7,297 nucleotides of DNA from Bacteroidales bacterium UBA1266 (GCA_002308135.1 DBVK01000044.1:10186-17482); one strand, 5' to 3'; positions 1 to 7,064 are shown, numbered from the stretch's first letter. Program-made: numbers and translations. Notes: generated by a model not told the origin, from the letters alone.

Positions 1-764
1 GCTTCTGTGCGCGTGGCCACTTTAGCGTCAATCACAAAGGGGCCGGTGGAGTATACGATGGCATCCAGTTGCTTGATCCATTCGACCACGGGGGGGCGGA
101 TGGCAAAATTGGAGGCCAGCACCTGGAAATCATCCACAAACCATCCGTTGGCGATAAAGGAGCCGAAATAACTGCCTTTGCGAATGATGAATTTGAAACG
201 CAGGGTGGTGTAACTGGCGTAGTTGCTCATGTCAAACACCTCTTGTTTCCACCATCCGTCCTCGGCACGGGCAAAAGTGTCGCCAGCCTCCCATTCGGGA
301 TAGGTCGCATGGGAGAAGACAGGGTTCCTGTTGTAGGTGGCGCTGCTTCCCAGGTAGGCGTCCTTGGGAAGGACCTTCCAGCGGTAATAGGAACCGACCC
401 CTTGCTCCTGATACATGACTTCGCACACATCGGAGGGTAACACTTTACAAATATGGTTGAATTTGATCATCACATATTTGTAGTTATTGCAATTGTAGTA
501 TGGGGTGACCAGTTCCACGGTGTCTCCCGTCGAATACGGCACGTGTCCGTGCATGGCGTATTTTTTGGATACCGATACGATGGTGTCCGGTGTCCATGTC
601 GGCGCGGTGGAGGTGGATTGCGGCTGAACGCTCCAGCCTTGCGGAATCCGGGATGAGAATTTCTCATTGCCGAGATAGGTTGCCTGTGCCTGAACCCCTA
701 CGGCAGCGCAGAGAAGCAGGACACTTAAGGTCACTTGATGGATGAATGCGTGTGAAACTTTCAT
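1..764 (-). CDS. Secreted beta-sandwich (MAM/jelly-roll-like) protein, 3' end outside window
   Basis: The reading frame starts at the ATG at 764-762 and stays open to the left edge: 254 complete codons, no stop. Residues 1-28 form a type I signal peptide: a short n-region (MKVSH), a hydrophobic core around residues 11-24 (TLSVLLLCAAVGV) and an A-x-A cleavage site (cut after VQA or AQA, residues 26-28). C19 is preceded by Leu, so this is not a lipobox. Residues about 30-218 look like one extracellular beta-sandwich domain, rich in Tyr and Trp, ending in a GWFVDDFQV motif (207-215). That motif resembles the closing strand of MAM, cleaved-adhesin and related jelly-roll domains. A new segment, probably an Ig/FN3-like domain, begins near 224 (RPPVVEW). 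Multidomain proteins of this build in Bacteroidota often end in a type IX secretion sorting domain, but the C-terminus is not visible. Exact function is unknown: adhesin, hydrolase accessory or surface structural protein are all possible. Confidence 0.85.
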   Translation of the reverse strand, partial: MKVSHAFIHQVTLSVLLLCAAVGVQAQATYLGNEKFSSRIPQGWSVQPQSTSTAPTWTPDTIVSVSKKYAMHGHVPYSTGDTVELVTPYYNCNNYKYVMIKFNHICKVLPSDVCEVMYQEQGVGSYYRWKVLPKDAYLGSSATYNRNPVFSHATYPEWEAGDTFARAEDGWWKQEVFDMSNYASYTTLRFKFIIRKGSYFGSFIANGWFVDDFQVLASNFAIRPPVVEWIKQLDAIVYSTGPFVIDAKVATRTE

Positions 765-815
765 GATGGTTTGTTTATGATTGATAATTAATTTTTTATA
801 TTTATTTTGCATGGC
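765..815. other. Short AT-rich intergenic gap
   Basis: This 51-bp gap separates the stop of the DUF4954 gene from the start of the secreted-protein gene on the same strand. It is strongly AT-rich and could hold a promoter for the downstream gene. I found no convincing TTTG/TAnnTTTG pair on the minus strand and no stable hairpin followed by a T-run, so neither promoter nor terminator is called. The two genes may be cotranscribed. Confidence 0.5.
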
Positions 816-3026
816 TTATAACAGGCTTTCCAGTTTGCGGATAATGCCTTGGGTGTCCTCCTTGGTTTGCTGCACGAAACCGATTTCATCGATTTGTCCG
901 TACAAGTGAAGGAATTCCGCCTCGTTGCGGGTGGTGGAATGACGGAACGGGTTGGTGTAGTCCTTGTTGCGGGACTCATACACCTGATCGCAGATGTACT
1001 GCTGGATGCGTATGGCTTCCCGGACAATGTGCTTCCATTGCGCTTCGGTGAAATTATCCGTTTCCAGAAGATAGCAGAGCGAAAGGTAGGCATGGCTCTG
1101 TTTGTCGGTAGGGTAGCGTTTCCAAATCTCATCGTAGCGTTTGTGGATCTCCTTCCAGGAGTTCAGCACGCCCGCGTTGATGTCCGCGCGGATGCGGTCC
1201 AGGTCTTTTTCCATCATGACCTGTCCGCCCATATTGATCCAGACTTTCTGGCGGCGGTGGTTTTTGCCCAGCTCCTTGGCCAAATCCTTGAAACGGGTGA
1301 TCTGATGGTCTTCGATATATTGGATGACGTTGGTCACCCCATAGTAGGTCAGCATGTCCCCATAGGCGTGATAGGCTTCGTAGGGCTTCAGTATGCGGCA
1401 GTTGCGGCCGCTTTTTTCCATACGGTCACCGAGGACTTCCAGCTTGCGGACTTCTTTCGGGTCGCCGTTGAGCAGCTTTTTGCCCATTTCACGCAATTTG
1501 GCGGTATCGATGGCTTCAAAGGGTTTGTTATGGGCGCGGCACCAAGCCTTGGCGGTGAATATCTCCAGCAGCTTGCGTCCGAGAATGACCTCTTCCATGG
1601 TGTCGGGCGCATAGGTGTCGAATTCGATATGCTGTACTTTGGTGATCCGTTTGTCGCGTTTGCGGTATTTGTCGGTATTGCGGGCCAGTGCGAACATATT
1701 GTGCATCCACCAGTAGGCGGGCATGATTTCCAGTTCGTTGTTGCGCGTGTTGTTGCTAAGCAGCGCGAAGGGCAGTTGGATATCCAGTTCCGCCGGATAG
1801 TCGGCTTTGGCAAGCAGGGTGTAGGAAGCGAAGCGGGAGTTGTGCTTTACGCTGGCGCACAGTCCTGGCCAGAATCCGCGTCCAGCCTGTATTTCACCAT
1901 CTGCTGTGCGGCTGTTGTGGTTGGAACCCAGGGTGGCGCCGGCGGCGATATTGCTTTGCCCCATCACAATACTGGAAATGAGGAACGAATTGTTGTGATG
2001 CTGCTCGTGCGAAGGGAAAATCAGGTTGTTCAGCACCTCGCAGCAGGAAATGGTGGAGTTGTCGCCCATAAACGAATTGATAAGCCGGGCGCCGTATTTC
2101 AGGTTGGAGTTGTTTCCGATGACAAAACGTATGGCGGTGACGGAATAGAAGATATGGCATCCGAAACCGACAATGCCGTTGACCAGTATGCAGCCTTCCC
2201 CGATTTGCGAAGGCTCCTTTTCGCTGGAGTTGACAGTGATGTTCTTGATTTTGCTCACACCTTTGATGTAGCAGTGGGAGCCTATTTTCGCGTCTTTGAT
2301 AATCAGACTGTTTTTGATGACGCTGTTGGCTCCTATGGTCCCGTAATACCCCCTGCGGTCATCGAAGGAGTTTTGGGTGATGTTTTGCAGGCGTTCCTGC
2401 AGGGTGGTGTCGTCAATGTATTTGGCCCACATATAGGCGTCTGCGGTAATGATGCCGTCAAAAGGCAGTATGGTGCGGGCGCCCGATTCGTTCATCAGCT
2501 CGATACGCACGCGCACGTCCTCTTCCTCCCGTTTTTTCAAGATGCCGTTGCCGAATTTGGCATGGTTGGTCGTGGTCATCTCCTGGATGTTGAACAATAT
2601 GCACTGGTCACCGATGATGTAGTTGGCGATGTAGTGGACTTCGTGCAGAGCCACGTTATTGCCGATGTCGCAGTTGACAATGTTGCAATTGGTTATGCCA
2701 ATTGGAAGCCGCAGGTCATGGTATTGCAGCACGTTGTGAGTGACGGCTCCAATGCGCACCAGCCCGTGGAAATTGTTCCCGGAAATCAGGGATGGGTCAA
2801 AGGGATTGCAAACCAATACATTATCCCAATTGTCCGAAATGTTGTTGTTTTTTATGAGGGTGACAATTTCCTTGGCTGTCAGATGGCGCCATCCGTTTTT
2901 GATTTTGATGGCTTTCCGGGTCTGCGCATCCCGAAGGAAGTATTCGTCTTTTCCTTTTGGAATATCCTCACCTTCAATAAAATCGTCGTTGAGTTTTTCA
3001 AACGGAATAATGCTTACGTTGTTCAT
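816..3026 (-). CDS. DUF4954-family left-handed beta-helix protein
   Basis: A 736-aa protein. The N-terminal two thirds carry hexapeptide-type turns typical of left-handed beta-helices: IGNNV (121-125), IGD (138-140), IGANSVI (231-237), IGSHCYI (248-254), IGEGCIL (275-281), IGNNSNL (303-309), MGDNSTI (320-326) and GATLGSNHN (363-371). This matches the Bacteroidota DUF4954 family, whose beta-helix resembles sugar-nucleotide acyl- and nucleotidyltransferases such as the GlmU C-terminus. A His/Asn-rich stretch (HEQHHNN, 340-346) and GRGFWPG (382-388) may line an active site; this is inference. Residues about 470-736 look alpha-helical and form a second domain, which I believe Pfam separates as DUF6819. 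There is no signal peptide, so it is probably cytoplasmic. The start at 3026 is preferred: the frame runs on to 3182, but the extra 52 residues come from AT-rich intergenic DNA and the opposite-strand M23 start. A weak AAGG lies 5 nt before this ATG. It is divergent from the M23 gene. Substrate and reaction are unknown. Confidence 0.92.
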   Translation of the reverse strand: MNNVSIIPFEKLNDDFIEGEDIPKGKDEYFLRDAQTRKAIKIKNGWRHLTAKEIVTLIKNNNISDNWDNVLVCNPFDPSLISGNNFHGLVRIGAVTHNVLQYHDLRLPIGITNCNIVNCDIGNNVALHEVHYIANYIIGDQCILFNIQEMTTTNHAKFGNGILKKREEEDVRVRIELMNESGARTILPFDGIITADAYMWAKYIDDTTLQERLQNITQNSFDDRRGYYGTIGANSVIKNSLIIKDAKIGSHCYIKGVSKIKNITVNSSEKEPSQIGEGCILVNGIVGFGCHIFYSVTAIRFVIGNNSNLKYGARLINSFMGDNSTISCCEVLNNLIFPSHEQHHNNSFLISSIVMGQSNIAAGATLGSNHNSRTADGEIQAGRGFWPGLCASVKHNSRFASYTLLAKADYPAELDIQLPFALLSNNTRNNELEIMPAYWWMHNMFALARNTDKYRKRDKRITKVQHIEFDTYAPDTMEEVILGRKLLEIFTAKAWCRAHNKPFEAIDTAKLREMGKKLLNGDPKEVRKLEVLGDRMEKSGRNCRILKPYEAYHAYGDMLTYYGVTNVIQYIEDHQITRFKDLAKELGKNHRRQKVWINMGGQVMMEKDLDRIRADINAGVLNSWKEIHKRYDEIWKRYPTDKQSHAYLSLCYLLETDNFTEAQWKHIVREAIRIQQYICDQVYESRNKDYTNPFRHSTTRNEAEFLHLYGQIDEIGFVQQTKEDTQGIIRKLESLL

Positions 3027-3065
3027 GATAGCCTTGCGTATATAATTTCCATGATAATAAGAATG

Positions 3066-3094
3066 CAAAAATATAAAAAAAAGATATACGCAAA
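3066..3094 (-). promoter_or_regulatory. Candidate Bacteroidota-type promoter for the DUF4954 gene
   Basis: On the minus strand, TTTG at 3094-3091 could serve as the -33 element, and TATTTTTG at 3073-3066 matches the TAnnTTTG -7 consensus exactly. The 17-bp gap between them is slightly shorter than the spacing usually quoted for Bacteroides. Transcription would start near 3060, giving a leader of about 35 nt before the ATG at 3026. The surrounding DNA is very AT-rich, so a chance match is possible. Confidence 0.4.
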
Positions 3095-3109
3095 AGGAAT
3101 TTTTTGCGT
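3088..3109. repeat. Perfect 8-bp inverted repeat between divergent genes
   Basis: ACGCAAAA (3088-3095) and its exact complement TTTTGCGT (3102-3109) are separated by 6 bp (GGAATT). The repeat lies in the 93-bp divergent region, ends 10 bp before the M23 start codon and covers the putative -33 element of the DUF4954 gene. It could be an operator controlling both genes or, if transcribed rightward, a small hairpin just ahead of the M23 start. It does not look like a terminator, because no T-run follows the right arm. The palindrome is seen directly; its role is inferred. Confidence 0.5.
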
Positions 3110-3119
3110 TATGTGAGGC

Positions 3120-4058
3120 ATGAAATATAAATTTAACCACAAGTCCCTGTCGTTTGAAGTGGAGAAAGTCTCTGTCAGGCAAAAGCTGAAGAGGTTTTTA
3201 TCCTATTCGGGGATTGCTTTGGTTTTTGCCCTGATCTGTCTGCTGGTGTACGCCAATGTGTTCACCTCACCCAAAGAAAAACGCCTGAAACGCGAACTGG
3301 AGGAGAACAACCTGCAGATCGCCTACCTGGAACGCCGCGTGAACCTGCTTTCCCATGTGCTGAAGGATTTGGAGGAGAAAGACGACAATATATACCGCGC
3401 CCTGATGGAGGCCGAGCCTGTGGCTGACCGCAACCGCTGGTTGGACACCCTGGATGTTTCCTATGAAAAACGGGTGTCCCCCAAAAATCTGGATGATTTG
3501 TCCAGGAAAGTGGACGTTTTGACCGCACGCACCCAGGTGGAGCTGCTGTCCTTTGCGGAGCTTTGGGATATGATGCAGCACGCTGATGAGCGCATGCGTC
3601 ACATTCCTGCAATCACCCCGGTGAAGAATCCCCAGGTGATTTCCGGTTTTGGTATGCGTTATCATCCGATTTACCATATTTTGCGCCGTCATACGGGAAT
3701 TGATTTCATTGGAAAGCGCGGACAGCCTATTTATGCCACTGCCGACGGGGTGGTGAGCAGGGAAGGCCCCGGCTCCGGATACGGCATTGCGGTGATGATC
3801 AATCACGGATACGGATACCAGACCGTATACGCTCATTTGTCCAAGGCCAATGTGCGTCCGGGACGCAAGGTGAAACGGGGGGAGGTTATAGGGTTTATGG
3901 GTAGCTCAGGCCTTTCCTCCGGTGTGCATCTGCATTATGAAGTGATTAAAAACGGCCAGAAAGTCAATCCGGTGCATTTCTTCTACGCGGATTTGTCCCC
4001 CGCCGAATACGAAGAAATCCTTCAAAGGGCGTCGGTGGTCAATCGCGCCTTGTCCTAA
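3120..4058 (+). CDS. Membrane-anchored M23 (LytM-type) peptidoglycan endopeptidase
   Basis: A 312-aa protein that cuts peptide crosslinks in peptidoglycan, probably acting in the periplasm. A basic N-terminal stretch (to about residue 25) precedes one membrane segment (about 29-47), giving N-in/C-out topology. A coiled coil follows (about 51-100, rich in Lys, Arg, Glu and Leu), then a linker, then the M23 domain at about 172-285. All active-site residues of the family are present: zinc ligands H191 and D195 (HTGID) and H272, with catalytic-type H239 (YAHLS) and H270 (HLHYE). It is therefore predicted to be an active hydrolase, unlike degenerate LytM activators such as EnvC or NlpD. The build resembles Bacteroidota M23 proteins with an N-terminal anchor and coiled coil. 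An ATG at 3111 lies in frame but is followed at once by TGA, so the start at 3120 is the usable one. The gene is divergent from DUF4954 and convergent with the tsaB operon. Confidence 0.96.
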   Translation: MKYKFNHKSLSFEVEKVSVRQKLKRFLSYSGIALVFALICLLVYANVFTSPKEKRLKRELEENNLQIAYLERRVNLLSHVLKDLEEKDDNIYRALMEAEPVADRNRWLDTLDVSYEKRVSPKNLDDLSRKVDVLTARTQVELLSFAELWDMMQHADERMRHIPAITPVKNPQVISGFGMRYHPIYHILRRHTGIDFIGKRGQPIYATADGVVSREGPGSGYGIAVMINHGYGYQTVYAHLSKANVRPGRKVKRGEVIGFMGSSGLSSGVHLHYEVIKNGQKVNPVHFFYADLSPAEYEEILQRASVVNRALS

Positions 4059-4066
4059 CTGTGGTT

Positions 4067-5032
4067 TTACGTGCAAAGCACGTATAAATCGTCCCTTTGG
4101 TTGATGAAAAGGAAGGGCATGTCGTCCGCATGCTTCATCCACTTTTTTTCCCGCCTGCCAAACAGCAGATCCACAGGAGTGGGGTATTTGGTGGTCATGC
4201 ACACCATGAGGCTCGCCTGTATTTCCGGTGCGAAGCGCAAGGCGGCGCCTTCGATTTCCTCCCAGCCGTCGGCTTGCGGGTGCGCTGTGCTGGGAATCTC
4301 CAGATTGCCGTATATTTTTTCGGTGAACAGTATGTTCGCCTGCAGTTTGTCGGACAGGTATCTGTCTTTGTACTGCTTGTACAGCAGGTGGATGTGCGCA
4401 TGGTAAAAACGGTGGAAATATCCGGCCCACAGGGCTTTCTCCTTGCAATAGACGGAAGAGTCCAAGGGCAGTATGATGTTGCGGTAGGCGTCCGGGCGGG
4501 GTGGCGACTGGCCGACCACCAGCACCGGAATGCGTGAGGGGAGCGTCCAGCGCAGGGCCTTGCGAGGGGTGAAAAAGCTTTGCTTGCGTTCGGAGGCCAC
4601 CCCCATGACCAGCATCATGGCGTTAATGTCGGCGGCGATGTGGTGTATGTTGCGGTGCAGCTGGCACTCATAGGGTTGCCAGGTTACAGGCACGTGGTGG
4701 CTTTCCGCCACGTGAAGGCTGTGGATCAAACGTTCGCTGTAGGGTTTGTTTTCCGGCAGGAGGGGGAGTATGCACAGTTCGGCATGGAAAATCATGCTTA
4801 CCGCCACGGCATGGGCAACGGCCGCGTCCCCCCAGCGGCTGTGGTCGGTCAAAGCCAGGATCACCAGGTCTTTTTTCTTTTCACGCAATTCGCTTTCCAC
4901 GGGGTCTGCCTCATCCCAGGGCGTGCCGTCGTATTCGGCGCTGGACTCCCATGCCTCGCGGGCGAGTTGCTCATAAGGGCAAGGGGCTTCGTCCGCCGGG
5001 TGCGTGCTCGTGTGTCCGGAGGTGTTTTCCAT
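4067..5032 (-). CDS. Tandem universal-stress-protein-like protein, degenerate ATP site
   Basis: A 321-aa soluble protein without signal peptide or membrane segment. Residues 1-50 form a polar, acidic tail. Two alpha/beta halves follow. The first (about 54-175) starts with strand KDLVILALTD, has the LVMGV strand at 141-145 and closes with PVLVVGQ (169-175). The second (about 183-321) starts with RNIILPLDSS and closes with MPFLFINQ (305-312). This two-half pattern resembles UspA-like proteins with tandem Usp domains. The usual nucleotide motif, G-x2-G-x9-G-(S/T), is absent from both halves: after MGV the first half reads ASERKQSFF, and the second has MTTKYPTPVD. A non-ATP-binding Usp role (scaffold or sensor) is therefore more likely than ATPase-type function. 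It is the last gene of the five-gene minus-strand run; its ATG lies 2 nt after the tsaB stop, so translation is probably coupled. The family assignment rests on fold pattern only. Confidence 0.72.
   Translation of the reverse strand: MENTSGHTSTHPADEAPCPYEQLAREAWESSAEYDGTPWDEADPVESELREKKKDLVILALTDHSRWGDAAVAHAVAVSMIFHAELCILPLLPENKPYSERLIHSLHVAESHHVPVTWQPYECQLHRNIHHIAADINAMMLVMGVASERKQSFFTPRKALRWTLPSRIPVLVVGQSPPRPDAYRNIILPLDSSVYCKEKALWAGYFHRFYHAHIHLLYKQYKDRYLSDKLQANILFTEKIYGNLEIPSTAHPQADGWEEIEGAALRFAPEIQASLMVCMTTKYPTPVDLLFGRREKKWMKHADDMPFLFINQRDDLYVLCT
4068..4084. terminator. Perfect 7-bp hairpin at the convergent gene junction
   Basis: TACGTGC (4068-4074), AAA, GCACGTA (4078-4084) form a perfect 7-bp stem with a 3-nt loop. 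It starts 10 bp after the M23 stop and overlaps the last codons and stop (4067-4069) of the USP-like gene on the other strand. The position, between genes whose 3' ends are only 8 bp apart, suits a bidirectional transcription end. Neither strand has a real U-run after the stem; on the minus strand it is followed by AAAACC. It is therefore not a standard intrinsic terminator and may only be a stabilising 3' hairpin. Confidence 0.35.
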
Positions 5033-5034
5033 GG

Positions 5035-5721
5035 TTATTGCAAGCCTTTGACGTGGGGATTTCCGGCTTGGAAAGCTTTCAAATAAAAAGGTTCGAAATA
5101 GGCGGTGTCCTCAAACCGCTTCTGTTGCCAGCGTTGGAAAGCGCCCGGTATCAGGTAGCGTGCGGAGGACAGGGTGCCGCTGTAGCGTATGCCTTCCCCT
5201 TGCAGCACGGCCTGGCATTTGGCTGCGCCGTTGCCGCATAACACCAGGGTTTGCCGCCGTCTTTCCGCCTCAAAGGATTGGGCGTCGATAATGCGGTTGC
5301 CGGTTTCCTGCAAAACATTTCCCTGGGTGTCGTAAAGGGCGTAGTACACTTCCATGCGTCTGGCGTCAATCATCGGACAGAAACAGTGTTCGTCCGGACA
5401 GGCCAGGGATGCGCCGCAGGCTATGCCTTCCAGGCTGGGAACCGCTATCAGCGGGATGGAAAGGGCATAGCACAAGCCTTTGGCGGACGAGGTGCCTATG
5501 CGCAGTCCGGTATAGGAGCCGGGGCCGCTGCTGATGCAAACGGCATGCAGCTCCCGCTTGTCCACTCCCGCCTCATGCAGGCATTGGTCTGTCAGCGCCA
5601 TAAGCCGTTCCGCATGGGAGTTTCCGCTGTGGTCTTCCAGACAGGCAAGGCAGCGGCCGTCCGCAGAGAGGGCGACCGAACACACTTCCGTGGCGGTTTC
5701 CAGGCAAAGCAGGTGTGTCAT
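5035..5721 (-). CDS. tsaB: tRNA threonylcarbamoyladenosine biosynthesis protein TsaB
   Basis: A 228-aa protein, normal length for the family. TsaB is the non-catalytic ASKHA-fold partner that dimerises with TsaD and works with TsaE to transfer threonylcarbamoyl from TC-AMP (made by TsaC/Sua5) to A37 of ANN-decoding tRNAs in the cytoplasm. Visible family marks are the N-terminal strand LLCLETATEVCSVAL (4-18), the hallmark GPGSYTGLRIG (66-76) followed by the helix of KGLCYAL, the strand MIDARRMEVYYALYD (117-131), and YFEPFYLK near the C-terminus (208-215). The ATG overlaps the TGA of the upstream lipoprotein gene by 4 nt (ATGA, 5721-5718), and the stop is 2 nt before the USP-like gene. Both indicate coupled translation within one operon. 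The other t6A genes are not in the window, which is common because they are usually scattered. Confidence 0.97.
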   Translation of the reverse strand: MTHLLCLETATEVCSVALSADGRCLACLEDHSGNSHAERLMALTDQCLHEAGVDKRELHAVCISSGPGSYTGLRIGTSSAKGLCYALSIPLIAVPSLEGIACGASLACPDEHCFCPMIDARRMEVYYALYDTQGNVLQETGNRIIDAQSFEAERRRQTLVLCGNGAAKCQAVLQGEGIRYSGTLSSARYLIPGAFQRWQQKRFEDTAYFEPFYLKAFQAGNPHVKGLQ

Positions 5722-6875
5722 AGCGCGGCTTGTTCCTTAGTCAGTTTTTCCTGATGCCTTTTTTTCCATGCTTTGAATTCCGGAGTTGACTGCATGGCCG
5801 GATAGGCGTTTTCATAGAATGGAATGTCTTCGTCCGATGCGGAAAAAAGGCTGTCGATGCGGTCCATCTGCCGTATGAATCCCTGCACATCCCGCTTTTC
5901 GTAATACAAATCCAATTGGTAATTGTAGAAATCGTATTGCAGGGGCATTTCTCCAATCAGTTTGTCCAGCATGGCCATGGAAGCGTCCATGTTTCCGGAG
6001 GCTTTGTACCCCCAGGCAAGGTAGAGGTAGAAAATGGGGTCGTCGCCCAGGGCTTCCATCAATTCGTTGCAATGCAGACGCACTTTATCCATATTGCCGT
6101 CGGAAATGGCGCGCTGCAGGCTGAAGAAGGCCACGGTGGCCTTCCGGTCCGGAAAACGCTGGAGGAACTGCCCGCAGAAGCTCCGCAAGGAGTCATAGGA
6201 CTGGCTTTGGCTGATCAGGTTCATGCGCAAGGCCTGTGCATAGGCATTTGTGGCGGTGGCTTGCTCCACCCAGGTGAAAAGGCTGTCGGCCTTTCCGAAT
6301 TCCTTTCTGCCTATCCATTGGTTGATGGCGATAAGTTTTTCGTTGATCAGAAAATGATCGCTGCTGACCCCCAGGTAGGCGCAGGTGTTCATGTTCCATT
6401 CCTCGCTCCAGTACATGCCGGAAATGGGGTCGCTGATGTCTATGATGCGGAAGCGTCCGTCGCGGACGAGTATGATCCAGTCCTCATAGGTGATGGTTTC
6501 GTTGTATATGCGGAATAGGGCGTGGGCCGTATCGTGGCTCATGTAAAAGCGGATCAGTTGGTAGTCAGCGCCGGCTTCCACCCGGGCAAGCATGCGGTGT
6601 CCCGGTTTGAAATATTCCGACAGAAAGGCCAGTGTTTTCTCCTTTTCGCTTTCGGCAAGGTCGCCTTGCGCCAGTATGCGTTCCGCAAAGGCCTCGTTGT
6701 CGAAAGCGTCAGTGAACACTTGGGGGTCGGCTTGCTCGCTATAGGCGGCCTCCACCAACTGGCGGATAAAGTCAAGATACTCCTCTTCCTCCCGTATTTC
6801 AGGCTTGTGCCGGCATGCGCAGGCCAGTAGGCCACAGCATAAGATAACACTAAAGGTGCGAATGGTGAATTTCAT
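5718..6875 (-). CDS. Lipoprotein with TPR-like helical repeats
   Basis: A 385-aa protein with a type II signal peptide: MKFTIRTF, hydrophobic VILCCGLLA, and lipobox LLAC with C19 as the lipidated residue (C21 is a weaker alternative). After the Cys come A-C-R-H-K, without the acidic surface-export signal described in some Bacteroidetes, so a periplasm-facing lipoprotein is more likely. Residues about 30-160 form an alpha+beta region; alternating strands at 103-150 (DYQLIRFYM, WIILVRDGRFRIIDI) loosely recall an NTF2-like fold. Residues about 180-345 are helical hairpins spaced like tetratricopeptide repeats, for example PIFYLYLAWGYKASGNMDAS (280-299). The frame extends to 6914, but the start at 6875 is preferred because it places the lipoprotein signal at the N-terminus and gives an ATGA overlap with the upstream gene. 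A second ATGA links it to tsaB. No specific function is recognised; a scaffold or assembly role is plausible. Confidence 0.9.
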   Translation of the reverse strand: MKFTIRTFSVILCCGLLACACRHKPEIREEEEYLDFIRQLVEAAYSEQADPQVFTDAFDNEAFAERILAQGDLAESEKEKTLAFLSEYFKPGHRMLARVEAGADYQLIRFYMSHDTAHALFRIYNETITYEDWIILVRDGRFRIIDISDPISGMYWSEEWNMNTCAYLGVSSDHFLINEKLIAINQWIGRKEFGKADSLFTWVEQATATNAYAQALRMNLISQSQSYDSLRSFCGQFLQRFPDRKATVAFFSLQRAISDGNMDKVRLHCNELMEALGDDPIFYLYLAWGYKASGNMDASMAMLDKLIGEMPLQYDFYNYQLDLYYEKRDVQGFIRQMDRIDSLFSASDEDIPFYENAYPAMQSTPEFKAWKKRHQEKLTKEQAAL

Positions 6876-7057
6876 GCGTTCTTGTTTTTTTTCCCCTTTT
6901 GGCGGGCTATCCATGAGGCCGCTTTCATACCGGCCATCAGCAACAGCATAAAGGCTATAACACCCAAAAATCCAATGAGGACAATCTCCCCATTGGATAG
7001 GTGGTGTGTTTCGGCGAAACTTAAGGTGTCCGCCGTCAGTTGAAGGGTGTCTTCCAT
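6872..7057 (-). CDS. Small single-pass membrane protein (61 aa)
   Basis: A 61-aa protein with an acidic N-terminus (MEDTLQ), a single hydrophobic segment at about residues 25-44 (IVLIGFLGVIAFMLLLMAGM) and a strongly basic C-terminal tail (ARQKGKKNKN, 51-60). By the positive-inside rule the tail should face the cytoplasm and the N-terminus the periplasm. There is no signal-peptidase site. The gene begins 7 nt after the thioredoxin stop, and its TGA overlaps the lipoprotein ATG by 4 nt (6875-6872), which argues strongly that it is real and coupled to the next gene. I do not recognise a family. It may partner the lipoprotein encoded next, on the periplasmic side of the same envelope; that is inference from gene order only. 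Confidence 0.82.
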   Translation of the reverse strand: MEDTLQLTADTLSFAETHHLSNGEIVLIGFLGVIAFMLLLMAGMKAASWIARQKGKKNKNA

Positions 7058-7064
7058 CTAATTA

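Noticed and set aside
90..96. Run of seven G (C on the coding strand) inside the secreted-protein gene, possible phase-variation tract
   Set aside because: Seven bases is short for slippage-driven switching. The frame is intact on both sides, and the run simply encodes Pro codons next to Arg and Val.
849..3116. Long plus-strand open frame opposite the DUF4954 gene
   Set aside because: Its product has no recognisable domain, and the opposite strand encodes a clear conserved family. The openness follows from codon bias in the sense gene.
3111..3116. ATG TGA mini-frame in phase just before the M23 start
   Set aside because: A start followed at once by a stop, 9 nt before the real ATG, is easily explained by chance; no leader peptide is encoded.
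3027..3182. N-terminal extension of the DUF4954 frame beyond the ATG at 3026
   Set aside because: The added residues come from AT-rich intergenic DNA and would overlap the start of the divergent M23 gene. The family-like sequence begins at MNNVSIIPF.
6876..6914. Earlier start for the lipoprotein at 6914
   Set aside because: It would place 13 charged and polar residues ahead of a well-formed lipoprotein signal. The start at 6875 also gives the ATGA overlap seen at the next junction.
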